The position numbers and the translations under genes are program-made. From NCBI RefSeq assembly GCF_000412635.1, contig NZ_ASTG01000006.1, positions 35,254 to 99,253 on the forward strand: DNA of 64,000 nucleotides, read 5' to 3'. Position 1 is the first letter of the stretch. Each line of letters starts with the position of its first letter. Origin of the DNA: Sphingobium bisphenolivorans (GTDB lineage Bacteria; Pseudomonadota; Alphaproteobacteria; Sphingomonadales; Sphingomonadaceae). Positions 18,955 to 27,426 of the stretch are shown here, piece by piece. The notes under the pieces are model-generated. The model ran no database searches. It was not told where the DNA came from and saw nothing but the letters and a program-made list of their open reading frames with translations.

Positions 18955-20279
18955 GCCTCGATCTGTCGATCAGCACGCTCTGGCAACCCAGCCAGTGGTC
19001 GGCGGACGCGGCTGGCCGGAAGAATCTCGCGCTGCTCGTGCAACTGCGCTGGGTCGCGATCGCCGGGCAAGTGGCGACGATCCTGGCCGTGCATTTCGTC
19101 ATGGGCATTCATCTGCCGATCGCGCCCATGCTGCTTGTCGCCGCCATCGCCGTCATCATGAATGGCCTGAGCTTCGGCACATTGCGCAAACGGACCGATG
19201 TTTCCCACGCCGAACTCTTCCTCTCGCTGTTGTTCGACGTGCTGCTGCTGACCGCGCAGCTTTACCTGTCCGGCGGAGCGACCAACCCGTTCATCTCGCT
19301 CTATCTGTTGCAGGTCGCGCTGGGCGCGGTGCTGCTAGACCGGCGGAGCGTATGGGGCATCGTCTTCGTCTCCGCTCTCTGCGCAGGGCTGCTGGCGCTG
19401 CATTACCGTCCCCTGGACCTCAGCGGGCCGCTGGAAGGGCGCCTGTTCGACCTTCACATCGTCGGCACATGGATCTGCTTCACCATGATCGCCGTGCTGC
19501 TGGTCCTGTTCGTGGCGCCGGTGACCCGCAACCTTCAGGCGCGCGAATCCTATCTCGCCCGGCTGCGGCAGCAGGCAGCGGAGGAGGAGCATATCGTGCG
19601 CATGGGGCTGCTGGCGTCGGGCGCCGCGCATGAACTGGGAACGCCCCTCTCGCAGCTGGCGGTGGTGCTGGGCGATTGGCGCCACATGCCGGAGATTAGC
19701 GGCCATCCCGCTCTCGCCGAGGAAGTGGAGGAGATGCAGGCCGCGGTCGGGCGCTGTAAGCAGATCGTAACCGGCATCCTCCTTTCCTCCGGCGAGGCGC
19801 GTGGCGAGGCGCCGGTCGTCACCAATGTACGCGACTTCGTGGACGAGATTTCCTCCAGTTGGCGCGCCGCCAATCCCGGCATGCCGCTGCGCTGCGACTT
19901 CGGGCCGCATGACTATCCGCGCATCATCGCCGATCCCGTCATCAGGCAGGCGATCGGCAACCTGCTCGACAATGCGCGGGAAGCGGGCGCGACCTATATC
20001 GACCTGCTGGTGGGCCGCGACAGCAACTCGCTCAACATCGCCGTGCGCGACAATGGCAGCGGCTTTACCGAGCAGATGCTGGAGGATTTCGGCAAGCCCT
20101 ACCGATCCAGCAAGGGCAAGGAAGGCCATGGACTTGGCCTGTTCCTTGTGGTCAACGTCGTGCGGAAGCTCGGCGGCAGCGTCAGCGCGAGCAATGGCGC
20201 CGATGGCGGGGCGCTGATCCTGCTTCGCCTGCCGCTCAGCACCGTCGCGATAGAGGAAGAGGGAACGCATGTCGGCTGA
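18951..20279 (+). CDS. regB: RegB/PrrB-family redox sensor histidine kinase
   Basis: The 442-aa membrane kinase has about six hydrophobic segments in its first 200 residues. SGGATNPF at 107-114 is the conserved quinone-sensing motif of RegB. The phosphorylated His227 lies in AAHELGTPL, and a cysteine in RCKQIVTGIL (Cys269) matches the redox-active Cys of RegB. The ATPase domain shows NLLDNA, DNGSGF and GHGLGLFL. It overlaps SURF1 by 4 nt and regA by 11 nt. In other alphaproteobacteria RegB controls respiration and terminal oxidases in response to the quinone pool. Confidence 0.93.
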   Translation: MSLDLSISTLWQPSQWSADAAGRKNLALLVQLRWVAIAGQVATILAVHFVMGIHLPIAPMLLVAAIAVIMNGLSFGTLRKRTDVSHAELFLSLLFDVLLLTAQLYLSGGATNPFISLYLLQVALGAVLLDRRSVWGIVFVSALCAGLLALHYRPLDLSGPLEGRLFDLHIVGTWICFTMIAVLLVLFVAPVTRNLQARESYLARLRQQAAEEEHIVRMGLLASGAAHELGTPLSQLAVVLGDWRHMPEISGHPALAEEVEEMQAAVGRCKQIVTGILLSSGEARGEAPVVTNVRDFVDEISSSWRAANPGMPLRCDFGPHDYPRIIADPVIRQAIGNLLDNAREAGATYIDLLVGRDSNSLNIAVRDNGSGFTEQMLEDFGKPYRSSKGKEGHGLGLFLVVNVVRKLGGSVSASNGADGGALILLRLPLSTVAIEEEGTHVG

Positions 20280-20802
20280 GCCGCTGCTGGTCATCGTCGA
20301 GGATGACGAGGCCTTCGCCAAAACGCTGAAGCGCTCCTTCGAGCGGCGCGGCTACAACGTGCTCGCTGCGGACAGCCATGCCGCCTTGCTGGCCCTTCTG
20401 GCCGATCACAAACCGACCCATGCCGTCGTGGACCTGAAGCTGGGCGCCGAGTCGGGCCTGGTGTGCGTGGAGACGCTGCACGCGCGTGATCCCGCGATGC
20501 TGATCGTCGTGCTGACCGGCTTTGCCAGCATCGCGACGGCGGTGGAGGCGATCAAGCTCGGCGCCTCGCACTATCTCGCCAAGCCATCCAACACCGATGA
20601 CATAGAGGCCGCCTTCGCCAAATCCGCCGGCGACACGACCACCCCTCTCGCCCCCCGCCCTACGTCGATCAAGACACTGGAGTGGGAGCATATTCATGAG
20701 GTGCTGAAGGACAGCGACTTCAACATCTCCGAAGCGGCGCGCCGGCTCGGCATGCACAGGCGCACATTGGCGCGCAAGCTGGCGAAGCGGCAGGTCGGCT
20801 GA
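20269..20802 (+). CDS. regA: RegA/PrrA-family response regulator
   Basis: The 177-aa protein has a receiver domain (VEDDEAF, phospho-acceptor Asp55 in HAVVDLKLG, LTGFAS, Lys in YLAKPS), a short proline linker (TTTPLAPRPTS) and a Fis-type helix-turn-helix SEAARRLGMHRRTLARKLAKR. This compact layout and the HTH sequence are diagnostic of RegA/PrrA/ActR. It is the last gene of the oxidase operon and is the partner of RegB. A convergent gene begins immediately after its stop. Confidence 0.94.
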   Translation: MSAEPLLVIVEDDEAFAKTLKRSFERRGYNVLAADSHAALLALLADHKPTHAVVDLKLGAESGLVCVETLHARDPAMLIVVLTGFASIATAVEAIKLGASHYLAKPSNTDDIEAAFAKSAGDTTTPLAPRPTSIKTLEWEHIHEVLKDSDFNISEAARRLGMHRRTLARKLAKRQVG

Positions 20803-21192
20803 TCAGGCGAGCGTCAGATAGATTTCCGCCTCGATCAGCCAATCCGAACCGATCTGCCGCCATTTGGCGCTATAGGCGCCGGAGGCAAGCGCTGCTCCGC
20901 TCGATGCTTCGACGCCCTGCCATTCGCCATGCTCCATCGCAATCGGTTCGACCGCGGACACGACGATCGTAGCTGGCGTTCTGGTGTAGAGGGTGCGCGA
21001 GGCCGCGGCGAACTCCCGCTTCCAGGCAAGCAGTTGCGCTTTCCGTCCGACAATCACCGCGCTGTCGGTGCCCGCGACGAGTATCGCATTGGACGCGAGC
21101 AGCGGGCCGATGGCGCGGAGGTCAGCTTCCGCCAGGGCGCGATTGAACGTCGCGCGCGCTAAACGGATGGCGAGGTCGGGAGAAGATGTCAT
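20803..21192 (-). CDS. SnoaL/NTF2-like fold protein (DUF4440 type)
   Basis: The 129-aa protein has an N-terminal helix with ALAEADLRAIGPLLASNAILV, then strands ending in SAKWRQIGSDWLIEAEIYLTL, the usual shape of small NTF2-like proteins. No catalytic residue can be assigned. Its stop abuts the regA stop on the other strand. It is followed on the same strand upstream by tRNA-Gly. Confidence 0.75.
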   Translation of the reverse strand: MTSSPDLAIRLARATFNRALAEADLRAIGPLLASNAILVAGTDSAVIVGRKAQLLAWKREFAAASRTLYTRTPATIVVSAVEPIAMEHGEWQGVEASSGAALASGAYSAKWRQIGSDWLIEAEIYLTLA

Positions 21193-21205
21193 GGCTGCAT
21201 CATCA

Positions 21206-21279
21206 TGGAGCGGGTGAAGGGAATCGAACCCTCGTCGTAAGCTTGGGAAGCTTCTGCTCTGCCATTGAGCTACACCCGC
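21206..21279 (-). tRNA. tRNA-Gly (anticodon CCC)
   Basis: The reverse strand gives a 74-nt cloverleaf with encoded CCA, acceptor stem GCGGGTG/CACCCGC, D-arm TAGCTCAATGGCAGAGC, anticodon loop TTCCCAA (CCC) and T-arm AGGGTTCGATTCCCT. The discriminator base is T, as usual for glycine tRNAs. No mobile element is attached to it. Confidence 0.95.
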
Positions 21280-21316
21280 CCGGATTTGCGTCGCTTAGCC
21301 CGTCGCCTCGGTGGCG

Positions 21317-22243
21317 TCAACGCATCTCCGCTCGACCGTAGGGCGCGCTGGCATCACGAGCCGGGATGGCGCCGCGCCGGCCAATATTCCATCCGGCGAG
21401 CCGATGCCCGGCGAGAGCAGCCTCGCGGGGCTGCTGACCGGCCAGGCGAGCGGCCAGATAGCCGCCGTTGAAGGCATCGCCTGCTCCGCTGGAGTCGATG
21501 ACATCGACCTTGGCGGGCGGCGGCACCAAAGCGCCATCGACAAGACAGCCCTCTGCGCCAAGCTTCACGACGACCTCACGACCCTGCCCCGCGCCCCAGC
21601 GCCGCGCCGCATCCTGCGCATCGTGGGCCTCCCCCATTTCCACTTCGTCCGCCAGAGTGGGGAGCCCGATGTCGCTGAGCGCGATCGCGCGGTCGCGCCA
21701 CTGGCAGGCGGTCTGCGCATCGGGCCACAGCCGCGCGCGATAATTGCCGTCGAACGCGATCTTCCCGCCGTTGGCGCGTACCGCCTCGCAGAGAGCAAAC
21801 AGCTTCTGACGGCCTTCTTCGGGCAGTATGGCGAGCGTGATCAGCGAGAAATAAAGCAGGTCCGACTGCGCCGCCTGCTCCACCATCGCGCCGCTGCCAG
21901 GCAGATCGAACATCCGCCTCGCCGCGCTCTCGCCCCGCCAATAATGGAAGCTGCGTTCGCCCGCCGCATCCGTCTCGATCGCGTACAGGCCGGGCAAGCG
22001 GTCGGGCGACGCGAGCAGCAGGCTGGTGTCGATCCTTTCCCCTTCCCATGCGGTGCGCAGGTCCGCGCTCATCGGATCAGTGCCGATCGCGCTCGCAAAT
22101 CGGACCTTGTTTCCCGATCTTGCCAGATGAATGGCCGTGTTGATGACATCGCCGCCATAGCGCAGGTCCCAGCCCTCACCAGTTCCGCGGCTCAGTTCCA
22201 GCATCGCCTCGCCGATGACCGTGATGATTGCCTGCCTGCCCAT
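21317..22243 (-). CDS. kdgK: 2-dehydro-3-deoxygluconokinase (PfkB family)
   Basis: The 308-aa protein has the PfkB layout: N-terminal VIGEAMLEL, substrate-side GGDVINTAIHLAR and the catalytic DSSGAGDAFNGG near the C-terminus. PGLYAIETDAAGERSFHYWR followed by GESAAR is characteristic of KDG kinases within PfkB. It would phosphorylate KDG (from uronate or aldonate catabolism) to KDPG, the substrate of Eda encoded at 5.1 kb. ATG 22243 has AAAGGAG upstream and is chosen over longer in-frame starts. Confidence 0.85.
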   Translation of the reverse strand: MGRQAIITVIGEAMLELSRGTGEGWDLRYGGDVINTAIHLARSGNKVRFASAIGTDPMSADLRTAWEGERIDTSLLLASPDRLPGLYAIETDAAGERSFHYWRGESAARRMFDLPGSGAMVEQAAQSDLLYFSLITLAILPEEGRQKLFALCEAVRANGGKIAFDGNYRARLWPDAQTACQWRDRAIALSDIGLPTLADEVEMGEAHDAQDAARRWGAGQGREVVVKLGAEGCLVDGALVPPPAKVDVIDSSGAGDAFNGGYLAARLAGQQPREAALAGHRLAGWNIGRRGAIPARDASAPYGRAEMR

Positions 22244-22347
22244 GCCTGTCCATCTCCTTTCAAGCTTCATTGGCGTGGAGCAGGTCTGCAAGTCAATCCG
22301 CCAGTGCCATCGGTGGCGCGCTTTTCTTGGCGGAAGCTTTCGCCAGC

Positions 22348-22372
22348 GGAACGTTCACTTGCTCTGGACGTT
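22348..22372 (+). promoter_or_regulatory. Sigma-EcfG (general stress response) promoter
   Basis: GGAAC (22348-22352) and CGTT (22369-22372) are separated by exactly 16 bp. This is the consensus of the alphaproteobacterial general stress sigma factor EcfG. It lies 34 bp upstream of the hybrid kinase ATG at 22407, in the correct orientation and in a non-coding gap. I found no other exact match in the intergenic gaps of the window. Confidence 0.7.
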
Positions 22373-22406
22373 GGGGATTAAAACACACAATCCAGACGGG
22401 GATCAT

Positions 22407-24374
22407 ATGAACAACGCGGCACCCGAGACTCCTGGGAACCGCTTTGAGCTGCTGGTCCAGAGCGTCACCGACTACGCCATCTACATGCTGTCGACGAGCG
22501 GGATCGTGGTCAGCTGGAATGCCGGCGCCCGCCGGTTCAAAGGATATGAGGCCGATGAGATCATCGGTCAGCATTTCTCCCGCTTCTACACGCCCGAGGA
22601 TCAGGCCGTTGGTTTACCCGCACGGGCGCTGGGAACTGCCGAAAAGGAAGGGCGGTTCGAATCGGAAGGATGGCGCGTGCGGAAGGACGGCACGCGTTTC
22701 TGGGCCAGCGTCGTCATAGATCCGATCCGCGATCCAGGCGGCAAGCTGCTGGGCTTTGCCAAGGTGACCCGCGACCTCAGCGAACGGCGTGCCGCGCAGG
22801 AGGCGCTGCGGCTCAGTGAGGAGCGGTTCCGCATCTTGGTGCAGGGGGTCAGCGACTACGCAATTTACATGCTCGACCCTGTAGGCACCATCACCAGCTG
22901 GAACACCGGGGCGGAGCGGTTCAAGGGCTATACCGCCGACGAGATATTGGGGCAGAATTTCGCCCGCTTCTATTCCGACGAAGATCGGATCGCCGGCCGC
23001 CCCTCCCGCGCATTGGAAACCGCCGAGCGTGAAGGCCGCTATGAGGCCGAAGGGTGGCGCATCCGCAAGGATGGCTCGCGTTTCTGGGCGCACGTTATCA
23101 TCGATGCAATTCGCGACGAGACCGGCGAGTTGATCGGCTTCGCCAAGGTGACCCGCGATCTCACCGAAAGGCGGCTGGCACAGCAGGCGCTGGACGAGGC
23201 GCAGGCAGCGGTTTTCCAGGCGCAAAAGATGGACGCGATCGGGAAGCTGACCGGCGGCGTCGCCCATGACTTCAATAATCTGCTTGCGGTGATCGTCGGC
23301 AGCCTCGATCTGGCACGGCAGCGGCTTGCAACAGGCGCTGATGTCTCGCGCTATATCGACAATGCCATGACCGCCGCCGAACGGGGTGCCACGCTGACGC
23401 AGCGGATGCTGGCCTTCGCGCGGAAGCAGGAATTGCGCTTTCAAAGCGTCGACTGCGCCGGGCTGGTCCATGACATGGCGGGCTTGCTGAAAACGACGCT
23501 GGGCTCCAGCGTCACCATCGAGACGCGCTTCCCCCTATCGCTGAGCTTCGCCCATGCCGATCCCGCGCAGCTGGAACTGGCGCTGCTCAACCTAGCCGTC
23601 AACGCCCGCGACGCGATGTCGCTGGGCGGGCGTATCATCATAGAGGGTGGAGAGGCCACCGTGCTGGCCGATCAGCGGCACGACCTGGGCGCGGGCCGCT
23701 ATGTCCAGCTTTCGATCATCGATCAGGGCGAGGGCATGGATGCAGCCACGCTGAACCGCGCCTGCGAACCTTTCTTCACGACCAAGGGGCTTGGCAAGGG
23801 CACCGGACTGGGCCTGTCGATGGTGCACGGTTTTGCGGAACAATGCGGCGGCGCGCTCACCCTGATCAGCGAGCCGGGCGTCGGCACGACCGTGTCGCTT
23901 TGGCTGCCAGTAGCGCAGGAAGGTCCAGCCGAAGCGCAGCCAAGCGATACGGCCGACATCGTTGCCCCTTCCCCGCAGCAACTTGTGATACTGGCCGTCG
24001 ACGATGACGATCTGGTGCTGACCAACACTGCCGGCATGCTGGAGGAACTGGGCCATACCGTGTTCCAGGCCGCATCGGGCATGGACGCCCTGCGCATGGT
24101 CGAGGACGGCGCAATCGACATGGTCATCACCGACTATGCGATGCCGGGCATGACGGGCGTGCAGTTGGCGGACGCGGTGGAGGAAAAAGTGCCCGGCCTG
24201 CCCGTAGTCATCATCACAGGCTTCGCCGAACTGCCCCCCCAAGCGACCAGCCGCCCCCGCCTCAACAAGCCTTTCAAGCAGGCGGAACTCGCCCAAATGG
24301 TCGCCGCAATCGCCCAGACGCGAACGACTGACCGGTTCATCCGGCTTGCCGCGCATCATCCTGGAGACAGCTGA
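22407..24374 (+). CDS. PAS-PAS hybrid sensor histidine kinase with receiver domain
   Basis: The 655-aa soluble protein has PAS1 (about 12-135), PAS2 (about 138-260), a HisKA domain with His287 in GGVAHDFNNLL, an ATPase domain (LNLAVNARDAM, GTGLGLSMVHGF) and a C-terminal receiver with Asp576 in VITDYAMPG. PAS1 and PAS2 are very alike, both with DYAIYM, RFKGY.ADEI.GQ and GFAKVTRDL.ERR, so they arose by tandem duplication. No membrane segment is seen, so an internal signal is likely. ATG 22407 follows an EcfG-type promoter, which suggests induction in stress. The DNA-binding partner is not adjacent. Confidence 0.88.
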   Translation: MNNAAPETPGNRFELLVQSVTDYAIYMLSTSGIVVSWNAGARRFKGYEADEIIGQHFSRFYTPEDQAVGLPARALGTAEKEGRFESEGWRVRKDGTRFWASVVIDPIRDPGGKLLGFAKVTRDLSERRAAQEALRLSEERFRILVQGVSDYAIYMLDPVGTITSWNTGAERFKGYTADEILGQNFARFYSDEDRIAGRPSRALETAEREGRYEAEGWRIRKDGSRFWAHVIIDAIRDETGELIGFAKVTRDLTERRLAQQALDEAQAAVFQAQKMDAIGKLTGGVAHDFNNLLAVIVGSLDLARQRLATGADVSRYIDNAMTAAERGATLTQRMLAFARKQELRFQSVDCAGLVHDMAGLLKTTLGSSVTIETRFPLSLSFAHADPAQLELALLNLAVNARDAMSLGGRIIIEGGEATVLADQRHDLGAGRYVQLSIIDQGEGMDAATLNRACEPFFTTKGLGKGTGLGLSMVHGFAEQCGGALTLISEPGVGTTVSLWLPVAQEGPAEAQPSDTADIVAPSPQQLVILAVDDDDLVLTNTAGMLEELGHTVFQAASGMDALRMVEDGAIDMVITDYAMPGMTGVQLADAVEEKVPGLPVVIITGFAELPPQATSRPRLNKPFKQAELAQMVAAIAQTRTTDRFIRLAAHHPGDS

Positions 24375-24513
24375 CCGGCGGACTCGCCCGCACTGCCGTG
24401 CAAATCTCTTCACCGACTGTCCCTAAACGGCGCGCCGTGCCTGAACAAGTGCTTGCATGCGCAGGGAAGTTCGCCAAAGACAGGGTATTCACTCCTTTCC
24501 TGCCAAGGATCGC

Positions 24514-25389
24514 ATGAACAGCGCAGCGCTGACCCCCACTTCGCATTTCTACACCTCCCTTCGGATGCGGCTGCATTATCTCGATTGGGGGAACAGCTCG
24601 GCGCCTACGCTGATCCTGGTTCATGGTGGCCGCGACCATGCGCGCAGCTGGGACTGGACCGCCCGCGCCCTCGCTAACGACTTTCACGTCATCGCGCCGG
24701 ACCTACGCGGCCATGGCGACAGCGCCTGGTCCGCCGAGGGGTCCTACGGCATGGCGAATTATGTCTATGACCTGGCGCAGCTGGTCGAACAGCAGGGCCG
24801 TGGACCGGTCGCGATCGTCGGCCACTCGCTCGGCGGCGCTATTACCCTCCGCTACGCCGGCATGTTCCCGGACAAGGTCGCCAAGCTCGTTGCGATCGAG
24901 AGTCTAGGCCTCGCCCCCGCCGCTCTTGCGGAGGCTACGAAGAAACCTGCTCCTGACGAATGGATCAAATGGGTCGAAAAGCGGCAGTCGCGCGCCCGGC
25001 GCCCGACCCGCCACTACCCGACCATAGAAGCCGCGGTCGCCCGCATGCAGGAACGCAACGATCGCTTATCATTGGAGCGAGCGATCCACCTCACCACGCA
25101 CGGCGTCAATCGCAATGAGGATGGCAGCTATCGCTGGAAATTCGATCCCTATCTTCATGACAGCGAGCCGATGCCCGACGCAGCCGCAGATCTTCCCGCT
25201 TTCTGGAAACGCGTCACATGCCCCACGCTGCTTTGTCTGGGGCTTGACAGCTGGGCCTCGAATCCGGTCAAGGACGGCCGTGCCGCCCATTTCCAGGATG
25301 CGCGGCTGGTCGAGTTCTCCGACGCGGGCCACTGGCTGCACCATGACCAGTTCGACCGCTTCATCGCGGAGCTGCGCGCCTTTCTGTAA
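24514..25389 (+). CDS. Alpha/beta hydrolase
   Basis: The 291-aa protein has the oxyanion-region motif LVHGGRDHARSWD, the nucleophile elbow GHSLGG, a helical lid, an acid in CLGLDSW and the catalytic His in DAGHWLHHDQFDRF. The closest general type is the epoxide hydrolase/haloalkane dehalogenase/esterase group, and the substrate cannot be read. ATG 24514 has AAGGA 4 nt upstream; a longer in-frame start at 24457 lacks one. No signal peptide. Confidence 0.85.
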   Translation: MNSAALTPTSHFYTSLRMRLHYLDWGNSSAPTLILVHGGRDHARSWDWTARALANDFHVIAPDLRGHGDSAWSAEGSYGMANYVYDLAQLVEQQGRGPVAIVGHSLGGAITLRYAGMFPDKVAKLVAIESLGLAPAALAEATKKPAPDEWIKWVEKRQSRARRPTRHYPTIEAAVARMQERNDRLSLERAIHLTTHGVNRNEDGSYRWKFDPYLHDSEPMPDAAADLPAFWKRVTCPTLLCLGLDSWASNPVKDGRAAHFQDARLVEFSDAGHWLHHDQFDRFIAELRAFL

Positions 25390-25394
25390 GCGGG

Positions 25395-25739
25395 CTACTC
25401 GCCCACGATCTTGAGCAGCCGCCGTTCGACCGGTGCCAAGATGCCGGGAAGTTCGGCTCCTCGCTTTAGCACCGCACCCGCCTCTCCGATCAGCGCCCAC
25501 ATACCCTGCCGGTGGCGCAGAGCGGGGCGCTTTTCGATCCGATATTCGGGCCGCTCCGCCGAGCGGCGAAAGGCCGAGAAGATCGCCGCATCCCGCCCAA
25601 GGTCGATTGCATAGTCGCGCCAGTGCCCAGCAGCGACCATGCGGCCATAAAGATCCATGATCCTTTGCAGTTCGATCCGTTCAAAGCCGGTCTGCCCGGC
25701 AGGCGAAGATTGCGACGGGAACGGCGTCACATTGGTCAT
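25395..25739 (-). CDS. DUF2794 family protein
   Basis: The 114-aa protein matches the alphaproteobacterial DUF2794 family in its core, with RMVAAGHWRDYAIDLGRDAAIFSAFR and EYRIEKRPALR as recognisable segments (function unknown). Its start overlaps the cysE stop, so the two are co-translated. Confidence 0.8.
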   Translation of the reverse strand: MTNVTPFPSQSSPAGQTGFERIELQRIMDLYGRMVAAGHWRDYAIDLGRDAAIFSAFRRSAERPEYRIEKRPALRHRQGMWALIGEAGAVLKRGAELPGILAPVERRLLKIVGE

Positions 25740-26458
25740 CAGGCGCGACCGCGCTCCCGATGCGCCGGAGCGTCATCCGGCGGTGAAGGATTTACAATTT
25801 CCCGCTCCTCCAACAATTCCGACAGCCGCTGCTGCAGGCGTTCCACCTCGCCGCGCAACACCTCAAGCTTCTGCTTTTCCGGGTCCAGGCAGTCCGTGCA
25901 CGGCGTCCCATAGGGAAGGAAGTCCCGCTGATAGGCAGTGACATCGACCAGCATCGGCCGGGCGGGAATGCCTACCATCGTGGCCCCTTCCGGAACATCT
26001 TTGGTGACGACGGCATTGGCGCCCACGCGCGCCCTGGCGCCGACCTCAATGGGGCCCAAGACCTGCGCGCCTGACCCGACGATCACACCGTCATGCAGCG
26101 TGGGATGACGTTTGCCCGCGATTCCATTTGCCGGATCGGTTCCGCCCAGTGTGACATTCTGGTACAGCGTAACGTCGTCGCCAATCTCGGCCGTCTCGCC
26201 AATCACGGTAAAACCATGGTCGATGAAGAAGCGCTTGCCGATGCGCGCGCCCGGGTGAATATCGTTCCCTGTCAGAAAACGGGACAAGTGGTTCACCGCG
26301 CGGGCAAGGAAATAGAGGCGCGCGCAATACAGCCGGTGCGCCACACGATGAAAGGCGAGCGACCAAACCCCCGGATAAAGGAGGATTTCGGCGCGGGAGC
26401 GCGGGGCAGGATCACGGGATTTAACCGAATCCAGATAAGCAACAAGATCGCGCAGCAT
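25739..26458 (-). CDS. cysE: Serine O-acetyltransferase
   Basis: CysE acetylates serine with acetyl-CoA to give O-acetylserine for cysteine synthesis. The 239-aa protein has the left-handed beta-helix repeats and the active-site motifs [34 protein letters not shown] and KRHPTL. It resembles the short EpsC/CysE type lacking the long N-terminal helical domain. The C-terminal 40 residues look coiled ([18 protein letters not shown]). It is divergent from a TauE-like permease. Confidence 0.9.
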   Translation of the reverse strand: MLRDLVAYLDSVKSRDPAPRSRAEILLYPGVWSLAFHRVAHRLYCARLYFLARAVNHLSRFLTGNDIHPGARIGKRFFIDHGFTVIGETAEIGDDVTLYQNVTLGGTDPANGIAGKRHPTLHDGVIVGSGAQVLGPIEVGARARVGANAVVTKDVPEGATMVGIPARPMLVDVTAYQRDFLPYGTPCTDCLDPEKQKLEVLRGEVERLQQRLSELLEEREIVNPSPPDDAPAHRERGRA

Positions 26459-26613
26459 AAGCGCCCCTCATGGAACCAATCGCTGGTACATAAGTCCAAA
26501 TGGAGGAATTTTCCAGATGCACGGCTATTTCGGCTTGGCGCGATAAAACAGAAACTTTGTTGGCGCGCTGCTATATACCAATCAATGCGCTAGACAATCA
26601 GAGCAGGGGCACC

Positions 26614-27387
26614 ATGATCGACACCTTAAGCGTCCACCTTGGCGACATATTGCCGTTCATCCTTGTGGGCTTCGGCGCGCAGATGGTCGATGGCGCGCTC
26701 GGTATGGCCTATGGCGTGATCTCCAGCACGCTGCTCCTCGCGCTGGGTGTGCCCCCCAGCAGGGCGTCGGCCAGCGTCCACGCGGCGGAAACCTTCACCA
26801 CAGGTGTTTCCGCAATCAGCCATATCGCCCATCGCAACGTCGACTGGAAACTATTCGCCCGCCTGATCATTCCCGGTGTGATCGGCGGCGTCAGCGGTGC
26901 CTATTTGCTCTCCAATGTCGACGGCTCCTATATCAAGCCTTTCGTGCAGATCTACCTGGCCTCGATCGGCGTCTATCTGATCTGGCGCGGCCTTCACTTT
27001 CCGCCGCAGAAGCGCGATCCCAAATGGGTCGGCCCGCTCGGCCTGATCGGCGGCTTCATGGACGCGACCGGCGGCGGCGGCTGGGGGCCCGTGGTCACGT
27101 CCAACCTGCTGATCCAGGGATCGAGCCCACGCCACACGATCGGCACGGTGAACACCGTGGAATTCATCCTGACCCTGTCGATCAGCATCACCTTCCTGCT
27201 GCATCTGGGTTGGGAAACCTTCACCACCTACACGGTGGGCCTGCTGATCGGCGGTGTGATCGCAGCACCCTTCGGTGCTATGCTGGCCCGCCACGTGGCG
27301 CCCAGGACTTTGTTCATCGCCGTGGGAACCATCCTGTCGTTGACCTCGGCTTTCGGCATTGCCAAATGGCTTGGATATATCGGCTGA
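26614..27387 (+). CDS. TauE/SafE (TSUP) family membrane permease
   Basis: The 257-aa protein has about eight hydrophobic segments and the two family motifs: GFGAQMVDGALGMAYG near the N-terminus and GGFMDATGGGGWGP in the middle. TSUP proteins export sulfite, sulfoacetate or related organosulfur anions. The divergent cysE gene makes a sulfur substrate plausible but not proven. GGGG before ATG 26614 may be the ribosome site. TATATA at about 26571 could be a -10 element. Confidence 0.88.
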   Translation: MIDTLSVHLGDILPFILVGFGAQMVDGALGMAYGVISSTLLLALGVPPSRASASVHAAETFTTGVSAISHIAHRNVDWKLFARLIIPGVIGGVSGAYLLSNVDGSYIKPFVQIYLASIGVYLIWRGLHFPPQKRDPKWVGPLGLIGGFMDATGGGGWGPVVTSNLLIQGSSPRHTIGTVNTVEFILTLSISITFLLHLGWETFTTYTVGLLIGGVIAAPFGAMLARHVAPRTLFIAVGTILSLTSAFGIAKWLGYIG

Positions 27388-27426
27388 AGCGCTTATAATT
27401 GCCCCTCTCATCGAGGAAGGCGATCA

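Noticed and set aside
18951..20279. RegB lacking its redox-active cysteine
   Set aside because: On closer reading RCKQIVTGIL, 42 residues after the phospho-histidine, matches the cysteine region of RegB, so the residue is probably present.
22215..22406. Longer N-terminus of the hybrid kinase starting at 22215
   Set aside because: It would run through the EcfG promoter and the start of the divergent kdgK gene. The first PAS domain begins right after ATG 22407.
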